Numbered from the stretch's first letter, positions 8,036 through 17,240 are shown. The stretch: 64,000 nucleotides of DNA from UBA877 sp035506155 (GCA_035506155.1 DATJPX010000137.1:1-64000); one strand, 5' to 3'. The notes: a model not told the origin generated them from the sequence alone. Program-made: numbers and translations.

Positions 8036-9187
8036 TTACTCTTCCCCGAAGACCACCACGACCAGGTGTTGATTCAGGAACTGCGGGGCGAATGCCCCGT
8101 TGGGGACGACCTGCCCCAGCGTATACCCACCCACGATCGGGATGTTCGCGCCCAGCGCAGCCTGGACCGCGGCGATGTCGGCTCCGGGCTCGGCCTCGAA
8201 GAGCATCTGCCAGGCGATGTCTGCCAGGACCAGCGCCAGGACGGGGCGCGCTCCCTGGAGGCCGGCGATGGCCTGCTCGACGGCGGTCGTGGCGGCCTGC
8301 TGGCAGGCGGTCAGGCTGCCCACCAGCATGTAAGCTTCCGTCCCATCCCCGACGGTGGCGTTCATGCGGAACGAGCCGTCCGCTTCGATGCGCAGGGGCG
8401 AGCGCAGGACCAGGCTTTTGTCGAGCTGCTCCAGGCCAAGCGGATAGAGGCGGGCCAAGTGATCGAGTGGAGGAAAGGCCCAGTCCCGGGCCGGATAACC
8501 GAACAGGTGGGCGTAGGCCTCGGAAGCCGGGCGTCCATCCAGGGTGCGGACCCAGAAGCCGCGCGAGCGAGTAACCCGGAAGTGCGTCCCGACCCGCTGC
8601 CAGCCGTGCCCGTAACCCACCCCGGCGTGGATATTCCCTTCCAGCCGGGAGAGGGCCAACCCGCCCGCGCCGAATTGCGAGCCGCCGATCTGGTAGGCGT
8701 TACCGGTGTGCAGATCGCCGCTGGAGAGGGCCCCGATCAGGTTGGTACCGGTTGGCAGGCTGGCGCAAAGCTGTTCGGCGTCCGCGTTGAAACCGTCGGC
8801 GAAGAACAGGGCGGGTTGTTTCGGGTTGGTCTTCAATAACTCCGCCAGTTGCATGGAGACTTCCCGGCTGCCCTGGGTGTAGCCCGCCAGCCAGGTAACG
8901 TCGGCGCGGATATCGTCGGAAGCCAGCAGGGCCACAACGACCGAATGGGGCTGGATGCCGTCCGAGGTCATCCCGGCCGGGGTGCTGAAGCCGATGATGG
9001 GCGTGGTGCCAATCAAGCTGGCGACGCCGTTGACTACCTGGGGTGCGTCGTACAGATAGGAGGAAATCACCAGCCCGAGGACCGGCGGGGTATTGCCCAG
9101 GTTGTTCAACGCCTGGTGTGTGGCCTGCATTCCGGCTTCACGCCCATCCAGGGCGCGCGCCTGTCCAACCGCGGCTAGGAGAGTCAT
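8036..9187 (-). CDS. FIST N/C-domain sensory protein
   Basis: A 383-residue protein fitting the FIST_N plus FIST_C layout. The N-terminal half has alternating beta/alpha with IGTTPIIGFSTPAGM, FFADGFNADAEQL and LIGALSSGDLHTGNAYQIGG. The C-terminal half has DGRPASEAYAHLFG, RMNATVGDGTEAYML and a closing GANIPIVGGYTLGQVVP. FIST domains are thought to bind small ligands and are often tied to signal transduction. Here the gene starts 16 bp after the end of a large histidine kinase gene, so both are probably one transcript. No membrane segment or signal peptide is visible. Confidence 0.85.
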   Translation of the reverse strand: MTLLAAVGQARALDGREAGMQATHQALNNLGNTPPVLGLVISSYLYDAPQVVNGVASLIGTTPIIGFSTPAGMTSDGIQPHSVVVALLASDDIRADVTWLAGYTQGSREVSMQLAELLKTNPKQPALFFADGFNADAEQLCASLPTGTNLIGALSSGDLHTGNAYQIGGSQFGAGGLALSRLEGNIHAGVGYGHGWQRVGTHFRVTRSRGFWVRTLDGRPASEAYAHLFGYPARDWAFPPLDHLARLYPLGLEQLDKSLVLRSPLRIEADGSFRMNATVGDGTEAYMLVGSLTACQQAATTAVEQAIAGLQGARPVLALVLADIAWQMLFEAEPGADIAAVQAALGANIPIVGGYTLGQVVPNGAFAPQFLNQHLVVVVFGEE

Positions 9188-9203
9188 AGATCCAATCCTG
9201 TGG

Positions 9204-12200
9204 TTACTCTGTCGCCACCGGGACGGTGAAGTGGAACGTCGTCCCCTGGCGGAATTCCGATTCGAACCAGATGCGCCCGCCCATCATTTCGACCAGGCTT
9301 TTGGTGATATTCAAGCCCAGGCCGGTGCCGGGCGCTTCGCGGGCCTTCGAGTCCTCCGAGCGGAAGAACTTCTGGAAGATCTTCTGCTGGTCCTCCAAGC
9401 TGATGCCGATCCCATTATCCTTGACCCAGATATGGACAACGTCCGTAGCGCCCTCCGGGTCCCATTGGTTGGCGCTCTTTTCGGCGCCCACAGTGACCAC
9501 GCCGCTTTCGGGGGTGTATTTATTGGCGTTGCTGACCAGGTTGGTGATGATCTGCCCGAGGCGGGTGTTATCTGCCCAGATCTTGGGCAGCTTTTCGGGG
9601 ATTTTTAGATCCGCAGATTGTTTCTTGTCGTCCATCTGGCGCTTGGTGGAGCGCATGACTTCGTCGACCACGCCGGCCAGGTCGATGGCTTTGAAGTCCA
9701 GCCGCAAGCGCCCGGCTTCGATCTTGGAGTTATCGTTCAGGTCGGAAACCAGCGTCGACATGCGCTCGACGTTGGAATGGATGGTCGCCAAGAAGTTCGA
9801 TTGCATATCCGTGATCGGGCCAACCGCCCCCTTGGCCAGCAGTTCGGAATAACCCTTGATGGAGGTCATCGGGTTCTTCAGTTCGTGCGCCACGAAGGAA
9901 ACGAACTCGCTCTTGGCTTCGTTGGCGGCCTGAACTTCGTGATAAAGCTGGGCATTGGCGATGGCGATGGCAGCATGATCGCTCAGGCGGGTCAGGAAGG
10001 CGAGGGTCTCGCCCGACTGGTATTCGGCCGAGCGGGTCTCCATGACGATCAGGCCGATGACGTTCGCCTCGCGGCGGATCGGGACCACGGTCTGGATGTG
10101 GGCGTCGGCAAGGAGGCCCGGCTGGCCCTCGCCCAGGACCAATCGCTGCGGTTGGCCAGTCTCGACGGCGGTTTTCATGGCAGCCTGCTCAAGCGGGATC
10201 GGATTGTCCTTATAGGCCTGCTCGAGCTCTTCGTACCCTTCCTGGGCCATCAGGCGAATGCCGCGTTCCTCCAGGATGCCGATCAGGCCCGCTTCCGTGC
10301 CAGACTGGCGCATGGCCCACTCCAGGGTCAGGCGCATGGCGCGCGCCACATCCAGGCTGGCATTCAGTTCACGGTCGATGCGCTGCATCACCGAGAGCTC
10401 TTCCACACGGGCGGTCAATTCCTGGTCGGTCAAGGTATACAGGCGGGCATTCTCGATGGCCACGGCCGCCTGGGAGGCAAAGGCCGCCAGCAGATTCTGG
10501 TCGTCATCCACGAAGGGCAGGCCGTCCTTGCGATTGATGACTTCCAGCACCCCGGTGACGCGCTCCTTGACCTGCATCGGCACGGCCAGGATGGCGCGCG
10601 TGACGAAGCCGGTCGTCTTGTCGGTCGAGGCGGACCAGGCGGTGGTCTGGGCGACGTTATTTGTGATGACCGGCCGCCGCGATTGGACCGCTTCCCCGAC
10701 GATCCCCGTACCGGGAGGCAGGCGCTGCCCGGCCAGATTCTGGGCGACTGGTCCGGCCGTGGCTTTGAAGATCAGTTCGTCGGTGTTCTCGTCCACCAGG
10801 AACAGGCTGCCGGCTTCGCAGTTCAGGATGGCCGCGGCATTGTCGAGGATGTTCTGGAGCAGCGGCTCGGTCTCGAGGGTACCGGTCAACTGGCGGGTGA
10901 TATCGTTCAGGGTGGCCAACTGGCGGGCGCGCCGTTCCGTCTCCTGGAAGAGGCGGGCCTTGACGATCGCGCCTGCGGTCTGTTCGGCAATGGATTGAAG
11001 CAATTCCTGCTGGCCGGTCGTATAGATGATGGTTGGATCACGGGTCCCGACCGAGAGCGCGCCGATCGTTTCGGCGCCGGCATTGAGAGGCACACCCACC
11101 CAGGCATAAACGCCTTCGGAGATGGGAGTGGCGCCGCGTTTCTGGCACTCACGCGGGTAATCGATGGTCAGGATCGGGCGGCGGGTGCGGATGACCTCCG
11201 GGCTGAGACCGCTGGTCGGGGGCATCGGGTGATTCTCACGTTCGGGAATGCGATCCTTCTTTTCGAGGCAGAAGGCAAAATAGTAATAATCGCTGCTATT
11301 GTTATAGAGGGTGATGTGGAAATCGTCCACCGGGATGACCTGGTTGGTCTGGGCGAAGATCAGTTCCATGATGTCGTCGAAAGCCACCGTGATGTTGACG
11401 CCCTGGGCAACCCGCGCCAGGATGTTCATCTCGCGCACGCGCCGTTCCAGGTTGAAGATGACCTGGGCCCGCTCGATGGCCACTGCCGCCGCCGTGCAGA
11501 TCTGGTCGAGGAAATCCAGGTCGCGGGTGGTGTAATTTTCGCCCGATCGGCGGGGTCCGAGCGCCAGCCAGCCGATCGGCTGCTTGCTGCTGGGCAACGG
11601 GGAGAAGAGCGAGGCTCCCAACAGGGACAGCCGGGCCTGCTCGTATTTGAGCTCGGGGGGCACCGCGGCGGGATCGAAGAAATAGGGGAGTTTGGCTCCT
11701 CCGAGCATCAACGTGAAGGGACTGGTCGTCGCAAAACGCAGGTCGCTGGTCGGTCGTCCATCCTCGCCAGCCGAAGCGACATATTGATCGTTGACCGGGT
11801 CGTAGACGTAAATATGAAGAAACTCGGGTAACAAGCTGCTGTTGACGTGCTGGCGCAGGGTCTTTACGATGATCGACAGGTCCACGGTATTGGTCAGCTC
11901 GTGGCTGAAATCGCGCACGCGCTGCTCGTAGGCGTGCACGCCGCGGAAGAAGATGTTGTCCACCAGTTGCTGCAGCCTGGTTCGCAGCGGATTCAGGCCG
12001 ACCGCAAGGATGAGGATGATCAAACCGATGAAGATTGGATTGGTGGCCTGGAAACTCTGTCCAAAGAGCATCGTCAGGCCGGTGACCAGCAGGGCATACC
12101 CGCCGACCACCAGGACCGAGAGCAGCGCATACAAAACGCCTTGGCGGAGCATGAAATCCGTCCGCACCAGGCGGTAACGCAGGATGGTATAGCCGGTCGC

Positions 12201-13301
12201 CAGTGGGAAGAGCACCGTAAAAAGAAGAAGGTAGGGTGAAAAGTTGAATGAAAATACGCCGGCAAGCATCTGGAACCAGCCCTGGGTCGCCACCCCCGGT
12301 GAAAATCGCTGGATCGTTGGCAGCAGGGAAGTCATCGTCATCCACAAGGCCAGCGGCCCAAACGCCACGAGCATGCCCAGGAGGATCGTCCCGGCCTGCT
12401 GGCGCACCACCGGCGAACGGGCCCAGATCCAGCGGATGATCACCATGACCAGGAAAAAGGCCACGGCCAGTCCGGCCATGATGTAGATGTTTCGCCAGCC
12501 GAGGATGTATGCATCCGGGTGGGAAAAGTCGTACACCTTCAACATGGCCAGGATGTACAACACCAGCCCGGCGGCGTACCCGATCCAGCGCAGGTAGGGT
12601 CGCTTCTGGATCTGTCGAAATTCGAGCGGGAAGACCAGCGCCAGGTCAAGGATCGAGCCGCCGGCGCAGGCCAGGGCAAAGGTCCACAGCCAGGACAGCA
12701 TGTGGGTGGTGTAAAGGTCGAACAGCGAGGCGGAACCGAGCGCCACCGAGGTGGCAAACAGCGCAAACGCCCGGCCGGAGGTCTCCGTACGCCGCATCCC
12801 GAAGATCCACAGGCTGATCATCAGGAAGATCAAACCGACCACATAGGGGATGAAGAAGTATTCGATGCGGGCCGGACCCGGGAAATCTTGCAAAGTGACG
12901 GTGACGGTTTCCTCGACCCCGTCGGTAATGCGTCTCAAGACGACCGGCACAGATTGGCCGATGGTCTTCCCATCCAAGGCCTTCTCGACTTGTTCTTCGT
13001 TCCGCACCTCTAAACCGTTGACTTTTTCGAGTTGATAATGGAGTTGATATAACGTCAGGCCATCTTTGCCGCGCTGTTCGTCCGCCAGGTAAAGGCCCCA
13101 CGCTTCCGGCGGCGTCTTCTGCCCCACGCCGTTGAAGACCATGGTCTGTTCGACGAAAGCCCCCAGGAAGGGTGTCCTCATCCAATCGATCGCCAGGAAG
13201 GGAATCACCAGGAAAGCGATCAAAGCCAGGCCCTGGTAGCCCAGGACGATGGCTTGCAAGACACGGTTGATTATTTGATTGAGGCGTTCGGATTGTTTCA
13301 T
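9204..13301 (-). CDS. Large membrane histidine kinase: PDZ-like, multi-TM, multi-GAF
   Basis: About 1365 residues. Order: a first membrane helix (IVLGYQGLALIAFLVIPFLAI); a PDZ-like extracytoplasmic domain (YQLEKVNGLEVRNEEQVEKAL); roughly eight membrane helices; three or four GAF-like domains, including LQNILDNAAAILNCEAGSLF and GTGIVGEAVQSRRPVITNN; a HisKA with the phospho-acceptor His in FVAHELKNPMTSIKG, about 230 residues from the end; and a HATPase with N-box NLVSNANKY and G-boxes DNGIGI and GTGLGLNI. It lacks a receiver domain. The ATG at 13301 is preferred over one at 13343 because the latter adds an unrelated peptide. The downstream FIST gene is probably co-transcribed. A separate receiver protein lies 450 bp upstream. 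Confidence 0.88.
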   Translation of the reverse strand: MKQSERLNQIINRVLQAIVLGYQGLALIAFLVIPFLAIDWMRTPFLGAFVEQTMVFNGVGQKTPPEAWGLYLADEQRGKDGLTLYQLHYQLEKVNGLEVRNEEQVEKALDGKTIGQSVPVVLRRITDGVEETVTVTLQDFPGPARIEYFFIPYVVGLIFLMISLWIFGMRRTETSGRAFALFATSVALGSASLFDLYTTHMLSWLWTFALACAGGSILDLALVFPLEFRQIQKRPYLRWIGYAAGLVLYILAMLKVYDFSHPDAYILGWRNIYIMAGLAVAFFLVMVIIRWIWARSPVVRQQAGTILLGMLVAFGPLALWMTMTSLLPTIQRFSPGVATQGWFQMLAGVFSFNFSPYLLLFTVLFPLATGYTILRYRLVRTDFMLRQGVLYALLSVLVVGGYALLVTGLTMLFGQSFQATNPIFIGLIILILAVGLNPLRTRLQQLVDNIFFRGVHAYEQRVRDFSHELTNTVDLSIIVKTLRQHVNSSLLPEFLHIYVYDPVNDQYVASAGEDGRPTSDLRFATTSPFTLMLGGAKLPYFFDPAAVPPELKYEQARLSLLGASLFSPLPSSKQPIGWLALGPRRSGENYTTRDLDFLDQICTAAAVAIERAQVIFNLERRVREMNILARVAQGVNITVAFDDIMELIFAQTNQVIPVDDFHITLYNNSSDYYYFAFCLEKKDRIPERENHPMPPTSGLSPEVIRTRRPILTIDYPRECQKRGATPISEGVYAWVGVPLNAGAETIGALSVGTRDPTIIYTTGQQELLQSIAEQTAGAIVKARLFQETERRARQLATLNDITRQLTGTLETEPLLQNILDNAAAILNCEAGSLFLVDENTDELIFKATAGPVAQNLAGQRLPPGTGIVGEAVQSRRPVITNNVAQTTAWSASTDKTTGFVTRAILAVPMQVKERVTGVLEVINRKDGLPFVDDDQNLLAAFASQAAVAIENARLYTLTDQELTARVEELSVMQRIDRELNASLDVARAMRLTLEWAMRQSGTEAGLIGILEERGIRLMAQEGYEELEQAYKDNPIPLEQAAMKTAVETGQPQRLVLGEGQPGLLADAHIQTVVPIRREANVIGLIVMETRSAEYQSGETLAFLTRLSDHAAIAIANAQLYHEVQAANEAKSEFVSFVAHELKNPMTSIKGYSELLAKGAVGPITDMQSNFLATIHSNVERMSTLVSDLNDNSKIEAGRLRLDFKAIDLAGVVDEVMRSTKRQMDDKKQSADLKIPEKLPKIWADNTRLGQIITNLVSNANKYTPESGVVTVGAEKSANQWDPEGATDVVHIWVKDNGIGISLEDQQKIFQKFFRSEDSKAREAPGTGLGLNITKSLVEMMGGRIWFESEFRQGTTFHFTVPVATE

Positions 13302-13430
13302 GGCTGGTTTTATCCCATGGATCGTGCCAGGATTTACAATCATTTTACACTACATTCAAGGGGAGAGAACAACTTTTTCATATCATTTCCGTAAGTAGGA
13401 AGGAGTACATACCCCCGAGCGGAGATTCGC
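13302..13430. other. Intergenic region upstream of the kinase
   Basis: AT-richer stretch between the kinase start and the possible small gene. It should hold the kinase promoter on the minus strand (TTGAAT and TAAAAT words occur, but their spacing is poor) and whatever drives the plus-strand transcript. No convincing complete promoter or operator is seen. Confidence 0.4.
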
Positions 13431-13643
13431 ATGTCATCTCACCCGACCAATCGACCAACTACCAATTTTCCTCGCCCGGACCGTCGAAGGGACGGCCGGG
13501 GAGGATTTCACGCCCTGGCCTTTGAGCAGCTTTCCCGATTGATCGGCCTGACCCCGCCCGACCCGGCCCTGCTCCTCCTCCCGGTAGAGTCTTCCATCCC
13601 GCAGTCGACCGGCAAGAAGCCGCCCTCCGGATTCGTGCTCTGA
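13431..13643 (+). CDS. Possible small Pro/Arg-rich protein
   Basis: A 70-codon frame with GGAG placed 6 nt before its ATG. The protein (MSSHPTNRPTTNFPRP then RRRDGRGG) is basic and Pro-rich, with a short hydrophobic stretch ALLLLPVE. I do not recognise it. It is supported by a plus-strand terminator at 13737-13769, which no other plus-strand gene here needs. It may equally be a non-coding transcript. Confidence 0.35.
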   Translation: MSSHPTNRPTTNFPRPDRRRDGRGGFHALAFEQLSRLIGLTPPDPALLLLPVESSIPQSTGKKPPSGFVL

Positions 13644-13736
13644 CCCGGTTTGCCCGTCAAGGGGGAATCAAAAAAACTCGGCGAACGCCGCATTTCTTCA
13701 GTACCGTTCATTAGAACTATGGATCGAGGTATGCCC

Positions 13737-13769
13737 GAGCCAGCCGTCATTCGGCCGGGCTCTTTTTTT
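13737..13769 (+). terminator. Plus-strand terminator overlapping the receiver gene's 3' end
   Basis: A GAGCCAGCCG arm (13737-13746) pairs with CGGCCGGGCTC (13752-13762) with one bulged base, followed by seven T residues. The T-run is only on the plus strand, so it terminates rightward transcription, although the annotated neighbour runs leftward and ends at 13747 inside the hairpin. Confidence 0.7.
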
Positions 13770-14151
13770 CCCCCAACGTGCGGAACAATTCCCGCAGCTC
13801 GCTGATCGTGGCCCCGCCTTTTTCGATCACTGCATCGGCATGCGGTTCCGAGGGAGCATATTCCCGGAATTCCTGCGCCCCGCGCAAGTCGGCTGTCATA
13901 ATGTAGATCAACACCCGGGACCATTTTTCCTTCCTCCGGGCGGCTCGCAAAATCTCCCCTCCGCTCATCCCGGGAAGGCGCGAATCGAGCAGTACCGCAA
14001 ACGGAATGGGCTCCCGTTCCAGCCTTTCCACAGCTTCCTTCCCATTGTAGATATGCTCAACCACATAACCCGCCTGTTCGGCCACCATCCCGTACAGGTT
14101 TTGAAAGTCTTCGTTATCGTCGATGATCAGGACGAGCGATTGCGCCGCCAT
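13747..14151 (-). CDS. Stand-alone response-regulator receiver domain
   Basis: A 134-residue single receiver domain. The acidic pair is in LIIDDNEDF, the phospho-acceptor Asp is in AVLLDSRLPGMSGGE, and the Thr/Lys positions are in IMTADLRG and VIEKGGA. No output domain follows. The start at 14151 has AGGAG about 8 nt upstream. The frame can be extended to 14256, but that adds a non-conserved segment. It is plausibly the partner of the large receiver-less kinase further left, which is on the same strand and lacks its own receiver. Confidence 0.85.
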   Translation of the reverse strand: MAAQSLVLIIDDNEDFQNLYGMVAEQAGYVVEHIYNGKEAVERLEREPIPFAVLLDSRLPGMSGGEILRAARRKEKWSRVLIYIMTADLRGAQEFREYAPSEPHADAVIEKGGATISELRELFRTLGEKKSPAE

Positions 14152-14477
14152 GCTGCCAGCTCCTGTTTTTGCCAACCAATAAATGAAAACACGGATTCTA
14201 GGCTCTGATAAAGTAAACCCTGGGATCCTGAAATTGATTTGCCAGGGGACCAGCAATAGTTTAGCACAACTTCGGATTTCAGTGCGATTCTTGGGCGGGT
14301 CGGCCGGCTTTCAGCCCCAATACAAAAGCCACATAATTATGATAATTATTCTCATGTATATCTAATATTTTTGTCCTATAGTTGCTTATTGTAGTATTGC
14401 GCGGCAACTTCCGCCGGCACGCCTGCCAAGCGGTTGGACTCGACAGCTTTCGGATTCCCTGATTCCCCAATCAAAAT
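14152..14477. other. Divergent intergenic region, receiver gene / HtrA-like gene
   Basis: 326 bp between two divergent genes. The central part, 14330-14395, is strikingly AT-rich in a high-GC neighbourhood and carries a Fur-box-like dyad at 14340-14354. Promoters for both genes are expected here. No complete -35/-10 pair is convincing. Confidence 0.5.
14340..14354. promoter_or_regulatory. Fur-box-like 7-1-7 dyad
   Basis: TGATAATTATTCTCA matches the classical 7-1-7 Fur/PerR half-site arrangement TGATAATNATTATCA at 13 of 14 defined positions. It lies in the shared promoter region about 125 bp upstream of the HtrA-like gene, and part of ATAATTAT repeated twice surrounds it. Being AT-rich, it could arise by chance. 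Confidence 0.5.
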
Positions 14478-15320
14478 ATGACCGACGAACCTTCTCTTTC
14501 GAAACAAGAGCAACGGGCCCGCCGTACACAGCGCCTGCGCGCCATTCTGAGACAGTCCGGCTTGATTGTCGCCGGGATCGCAATGGCTTTAATCGCCGTG
14601 CTGATCTACCGATTAGCGTTCCCCGGTCCCCAACCGCTGACGACCCAGGATGTAGCCACCAACGTCGCCCAGGCGCTCGCTTCCGCCACTCCGCCGCCCG
14701 CCTATTCTGCGGGCGTGTATCAGGCCATTCTCCCTTCGCTGGTCCTCATCGAGACAAAAAATACCGGAACAGCCGACCAGATCGAGAGCGGATTGGGCAG
14801 CGGCTTCGTGGTCGATGACGCCGGCGACATCCTGACCAGCCTGCACGTGGTCGCCGACGCGGACCAGATCCAGTTGACCTTCTTCGACGGCACCCAATCC
14901 ACTGCCCAGGTATCCAGCAAGCAGCCCGAAAACGACATTGCCATCCTGCGGGCGACCAACCCACCGGCTCAACTCGTCCCGGCCACGCTCGGAAACCCGA
15001 ACGCCATGCGGGTGGGTGACGAGGCCTACGTGGTCGGCAACCCCTTTGGCTTGTATGGCTCGATGAGCGCCGGCGTCATCTCGGGCTTCGACCGCTTTTT
15101 TCAGATTCCCAACAGCAATGTGCAACTCAAGGGTTTGATCCAGATCGATGCAGCGGTGAACCCCGGAAATTCGGGCGGTCCCCTGCTGAACCGGGCCGGC
15201 CAGGTGATCGGGGTCATCGAAGGGATCGCTAATCCGAGCGGGGAAAATGTCTTCATCGGGATCGGTTTCGCCGTCCCGATTACCACGGTCACGTCGGGTA
15301 TGGGCTCGCCGCCGGACTAG
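14478..15320 (+). CDS. Membrane-anchored trypsin-like (HtrA/DegP family) serine protease
   Basis: A 280-residue protease. One N-terminal membrane helix (GLIVAGIAMALIAVLIYRLAF, about 33-53) anchors an extracytoplasmic S1C domain. The catalytic triad is visible as His in LTSLHVVAD, Asp in PENDIAILRA, and Ser in NPGNSGGPLLN. The protein stops right after the protease domain (GFAVPITTVTS) and has no PDZ domain, unlike most DegP/HtrA proteins. It lies 36 bp before moxR on the same strand, so it may be co-transcribed with the MoxR/VWA cluster. No Shine-Dalgarno is evident. Confidence 0.88.
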   Translation: MTDEPSLSKQEQRARRTQRLRAILRQSGLIVAGIAMALIAVLIYRLAFPGPQPLTTQDVATNVAQALASATPPPAYSAGVYQAILPSLVLIETKNTGTADQIESGLGSGFVVDDAGDILTSLHVVADADQIQLTFFDGTQSTAQVSSKQPENDIAILRATNPPAQLVPATLGNPNAMRVGDEAYVVGNPFGLYGSMSAGVISGFDRFFQIPNSNVQLKGLIQIDAAVNPGNSGGPLLNRAGQVIGVIEGIANPSGENVFIGIGFAVPITTVTSGMGSPPD

Positions 15321-15356
15321 GACCTTGCACTCAAATCAACCACAAGGAGCATTCTT

Positions 15357-16367
15357 ATGGACGAGAACAAAAGACCTGAAGACCGTACTCCGATGGAGCG
15401 CGTCCTTTATGAGGTAAAAAAGGTCATCGTCGGCCAGGATCACCTGCTCGAACGGCTGATCGTCGCCCTGGTGGCGCGCGGCCACATCCTGGTCGAAGGC
15501 GTCCCAGGGCTGGCCAAGACGATGGCCATCAAGACCCTGGCGGATGCGATCGGCGGCGAGTTCAAACGCATTCAGTTCACGCCTGATCTCGTCCCGGCCG
15601 ACCTGGTCGGGACGCGCATCTATAACCAGAAGACCGGCGAGTTCAACACCTCCCTTGGGCCGGTCTTCACCAACCTGCTGCTGGCAGACGAGATCAACCG
15701 GGCTCCGGCCAAGGTTCAGAGCGCCCTGCTGGAAGTCATGCAGGAACGCCAGGTGACCATCGGCCGGGAAACCTTCCAGGTGCCGAATCCCTTCCTCGTC
15801 CTGGCAACCCAGAACCCGATCGAGACTGAAGGTACCTACGCCTTGCCGGAGGCCCAGGTGGACCGGTTCATGCTCAAGGTGCTGGTCGGCTACCCGGAGG
15901 CGACCGAGGAGTTCGTCATCGTCGAGCGCATGACCAGGGCGCTGCAGGCCGTCCAGAAGGTGCTGACCCCCAAACAGTTGGTCAGCCTGCAGCAGGAGGC
16001 CGACCGGGTCTTCGTCGACCCGGCGCTGATCGAATACGCCGTCCGGTTGGTGACAGCCACGCGCAATCCCGAAGAGGTCGGCCTGCCAGACCTGAAGCAT
16101 TACATCCTCTACGGGGCCAGCCCGCGGGCCTCGATCAACCTCATCCTGACGGGGCGCGCCCTGGCCTTCGTGCGCGGCCGCGATTATGCCTTCCCACAGG
16201 ACGTGCTGGATATGGCCCTGGATGTGATGCGCCACCGCCTGGTCCTGTCGTACGAAGCCCTTTCGGATGGCGTCACCGGGGACGATATCCTCCAGAAGAT
16301 CCTCGACCGCGTCCCGATCCCCGTGGTGCCCTTGCATGAACACGCCAACGCCAGTAACGACGCCTGA
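15357..16367 (+). CDS. moxR: MoxR-type AAA+ ATPase
   Basis: A 336-residue AAA+ ATPase of the MoxR/RavA group. It has Walker A in VEGVPGLAKT, Walker B in LLLADEINRAPAKVQSALLE, sensor 1 in VLATQNPIETEGTY, and the family-typical PEAQVDRFMLKV. MoxR proteins act as chaperone-like ATPases with VWA partners, and here DUF58 and two VWA proteins follow directly. ACAAGGAG precedes the ATG. The 3' end overlaps the DUF58 start by 32 nt. Confidence 0.93.
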   Translation: MDENKRPEDRTPMERVLYEVKKVIVGQDHLLERLIVALVARGHILVEGVPGLAKTMAIKTLADAIGGEFKRIQFTPDLVPADLVGTRIYNQKTGEFNTSLGPVFTNLLLADEINRAPAKVQSALLEVMQERQVTIGRETFQVPNPFLVLATQNPIETEGTYALPEAQVDRFMLKVLVGYPEATEEFVIVERMTRALQAVQKVLTPKQLVSLQQEADRVFVDPALIEYAVRLVTATRNPEEVGLPDLKHYILYGASPRASINLILTGRALAFVRGRDYAFPQDVLDMALDVMRHRLVLSYEALSDGVTGDDILQKILDRVPIPVVPLHEHANASNDA

Positions 16368-17238
16368 ACGCATCCTCCAGCGCCTGGACTGGAAGGTCAT
16401 CCGCCGGCTGGACGGGCTGTTGCAGGGCGATTACCGCACCCTGTTCTACGGCTACGGTGTGGACTTCGCCGACCTGCGCGAATACCAGCCCGAGGACGAT
16501 GTGCGCTACATCGACTGGAACGTTACCGCCCGCATGGACACGCCCTACGTCCGCAAATACGTCGAGGACCGGGAAGTCACAGCCTGGTTCCTGCTCGACT
16601 TGAGTCCATCGATCGACTTCGGGACCGTCCAGAGCGTCAAGCGGGCCGTGTTGATCGATTTCGTCGCAACCCTGGCCCGCCTGCTGACCAGCCACGGCAA
16701 CCGTGTCGGCGCGTTGTTCTACGGCGAGCGGATCGAGCGGACGATCCCGGCGCGCGGCGGCCGCGACCAGGTCTTGATCCTGATCAACGACCTGCTCAAG
16801 CAGCCTCCCCTGCCCCGGGCGCCGTTCACCGACCTCTCGCCGCTTTTCGAAGGCGGGCTCAATCTCATCAAGCGCCGCTCGCTGGTTTTCGTCATCTCGG
16901 ATTTCATTTCCGCGCCCGGATGGGAGCGCTCGCTGAACCTGCTCAGCCGCCGGCACGAGGTGCTGGCGATCCGCCTGTGGGATCCACGCGAGGTCCGTTT
17001 GCCTGATATCGGTCCGATCATCATGGAAGATGCAGAGACCGGAGAGCAATTGTTCATTGACACTCACGACCGGAAGTTCCGTCGTCGTTTCGAAGAGGCT
17101 GCCAAACAACGCGAAGAGTCACTCGAAGCAGCCTTTCATCACGCTGGCGTGGATATGCTCTCGCTCTCGACAAATGAGGATCTGGTCCATGCCATCGTCC
17201 GGTTCGCCACCTTGCGAAAGACGCAAAGGAAGCATTAG
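16336..17238 (+). CDS. DUF58-domain protein (MoxR partner)
   Basis: About 300 residues. The hallmark DUF58 block YGVDFADLREYQPEDDVRYIDWNVTARMDTPYV (written here in part) is near residues 30-60. A VWA-like fold follows with FLLDLSPSIDF and LVFVISDF. The start ATG at 16336 lies inside the moxR 3' end, which suggests translational coupling. It is cytoplasmic, with no membrane segment. The typical operon context (MoxR, DUF58, BatA-like) resembles the Bat aerotolerance and methanol-dehydrogenase maturation clusters, but the client here is unknown. Confidence 0.9.
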   Translation: MNTPTPVTTPERILQRLDWKVIRRLDGLLQGDYRTLFYGYGVDFADLREYQPEDDVRYIDWNVTARMDTPYVRKYVEDREVTAWFLLDLSPSIDFGTVQSVKRAVLIDFVATLARLLTSHGNRVGALFYGERIERTIPARGGRDQVLILINDLLKQPPLPRAPFTDLSPLFEGGLNLIKRRSLVFVISDFISAPGWERSLNLLSRRHEVLAIRLWDPREVRLPDIGPIIMEDAETGEQLFIDTHDRKFRRRFEEAAKQREESLEAAFHHAGVDMLSLSTNEDLVHAIVRFATLRKTQRKH

Positions 17239-17240
17239 CC

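Noticed and set aside
6701..8839. 712-codon plus-strand open frame
   Set aside because: It spans three confident minus-strand genes (radical SAM, DUF6504-like, FIST) and is only a shadow.
9618..11831. 737-codon plus-strand open frame
   Set aside because: It lies opposite the GAF/HisKA/HATPase kinase on the minus strand, whose motifs are intact. High GC creates long antisense frames, and the translation has no family motif.
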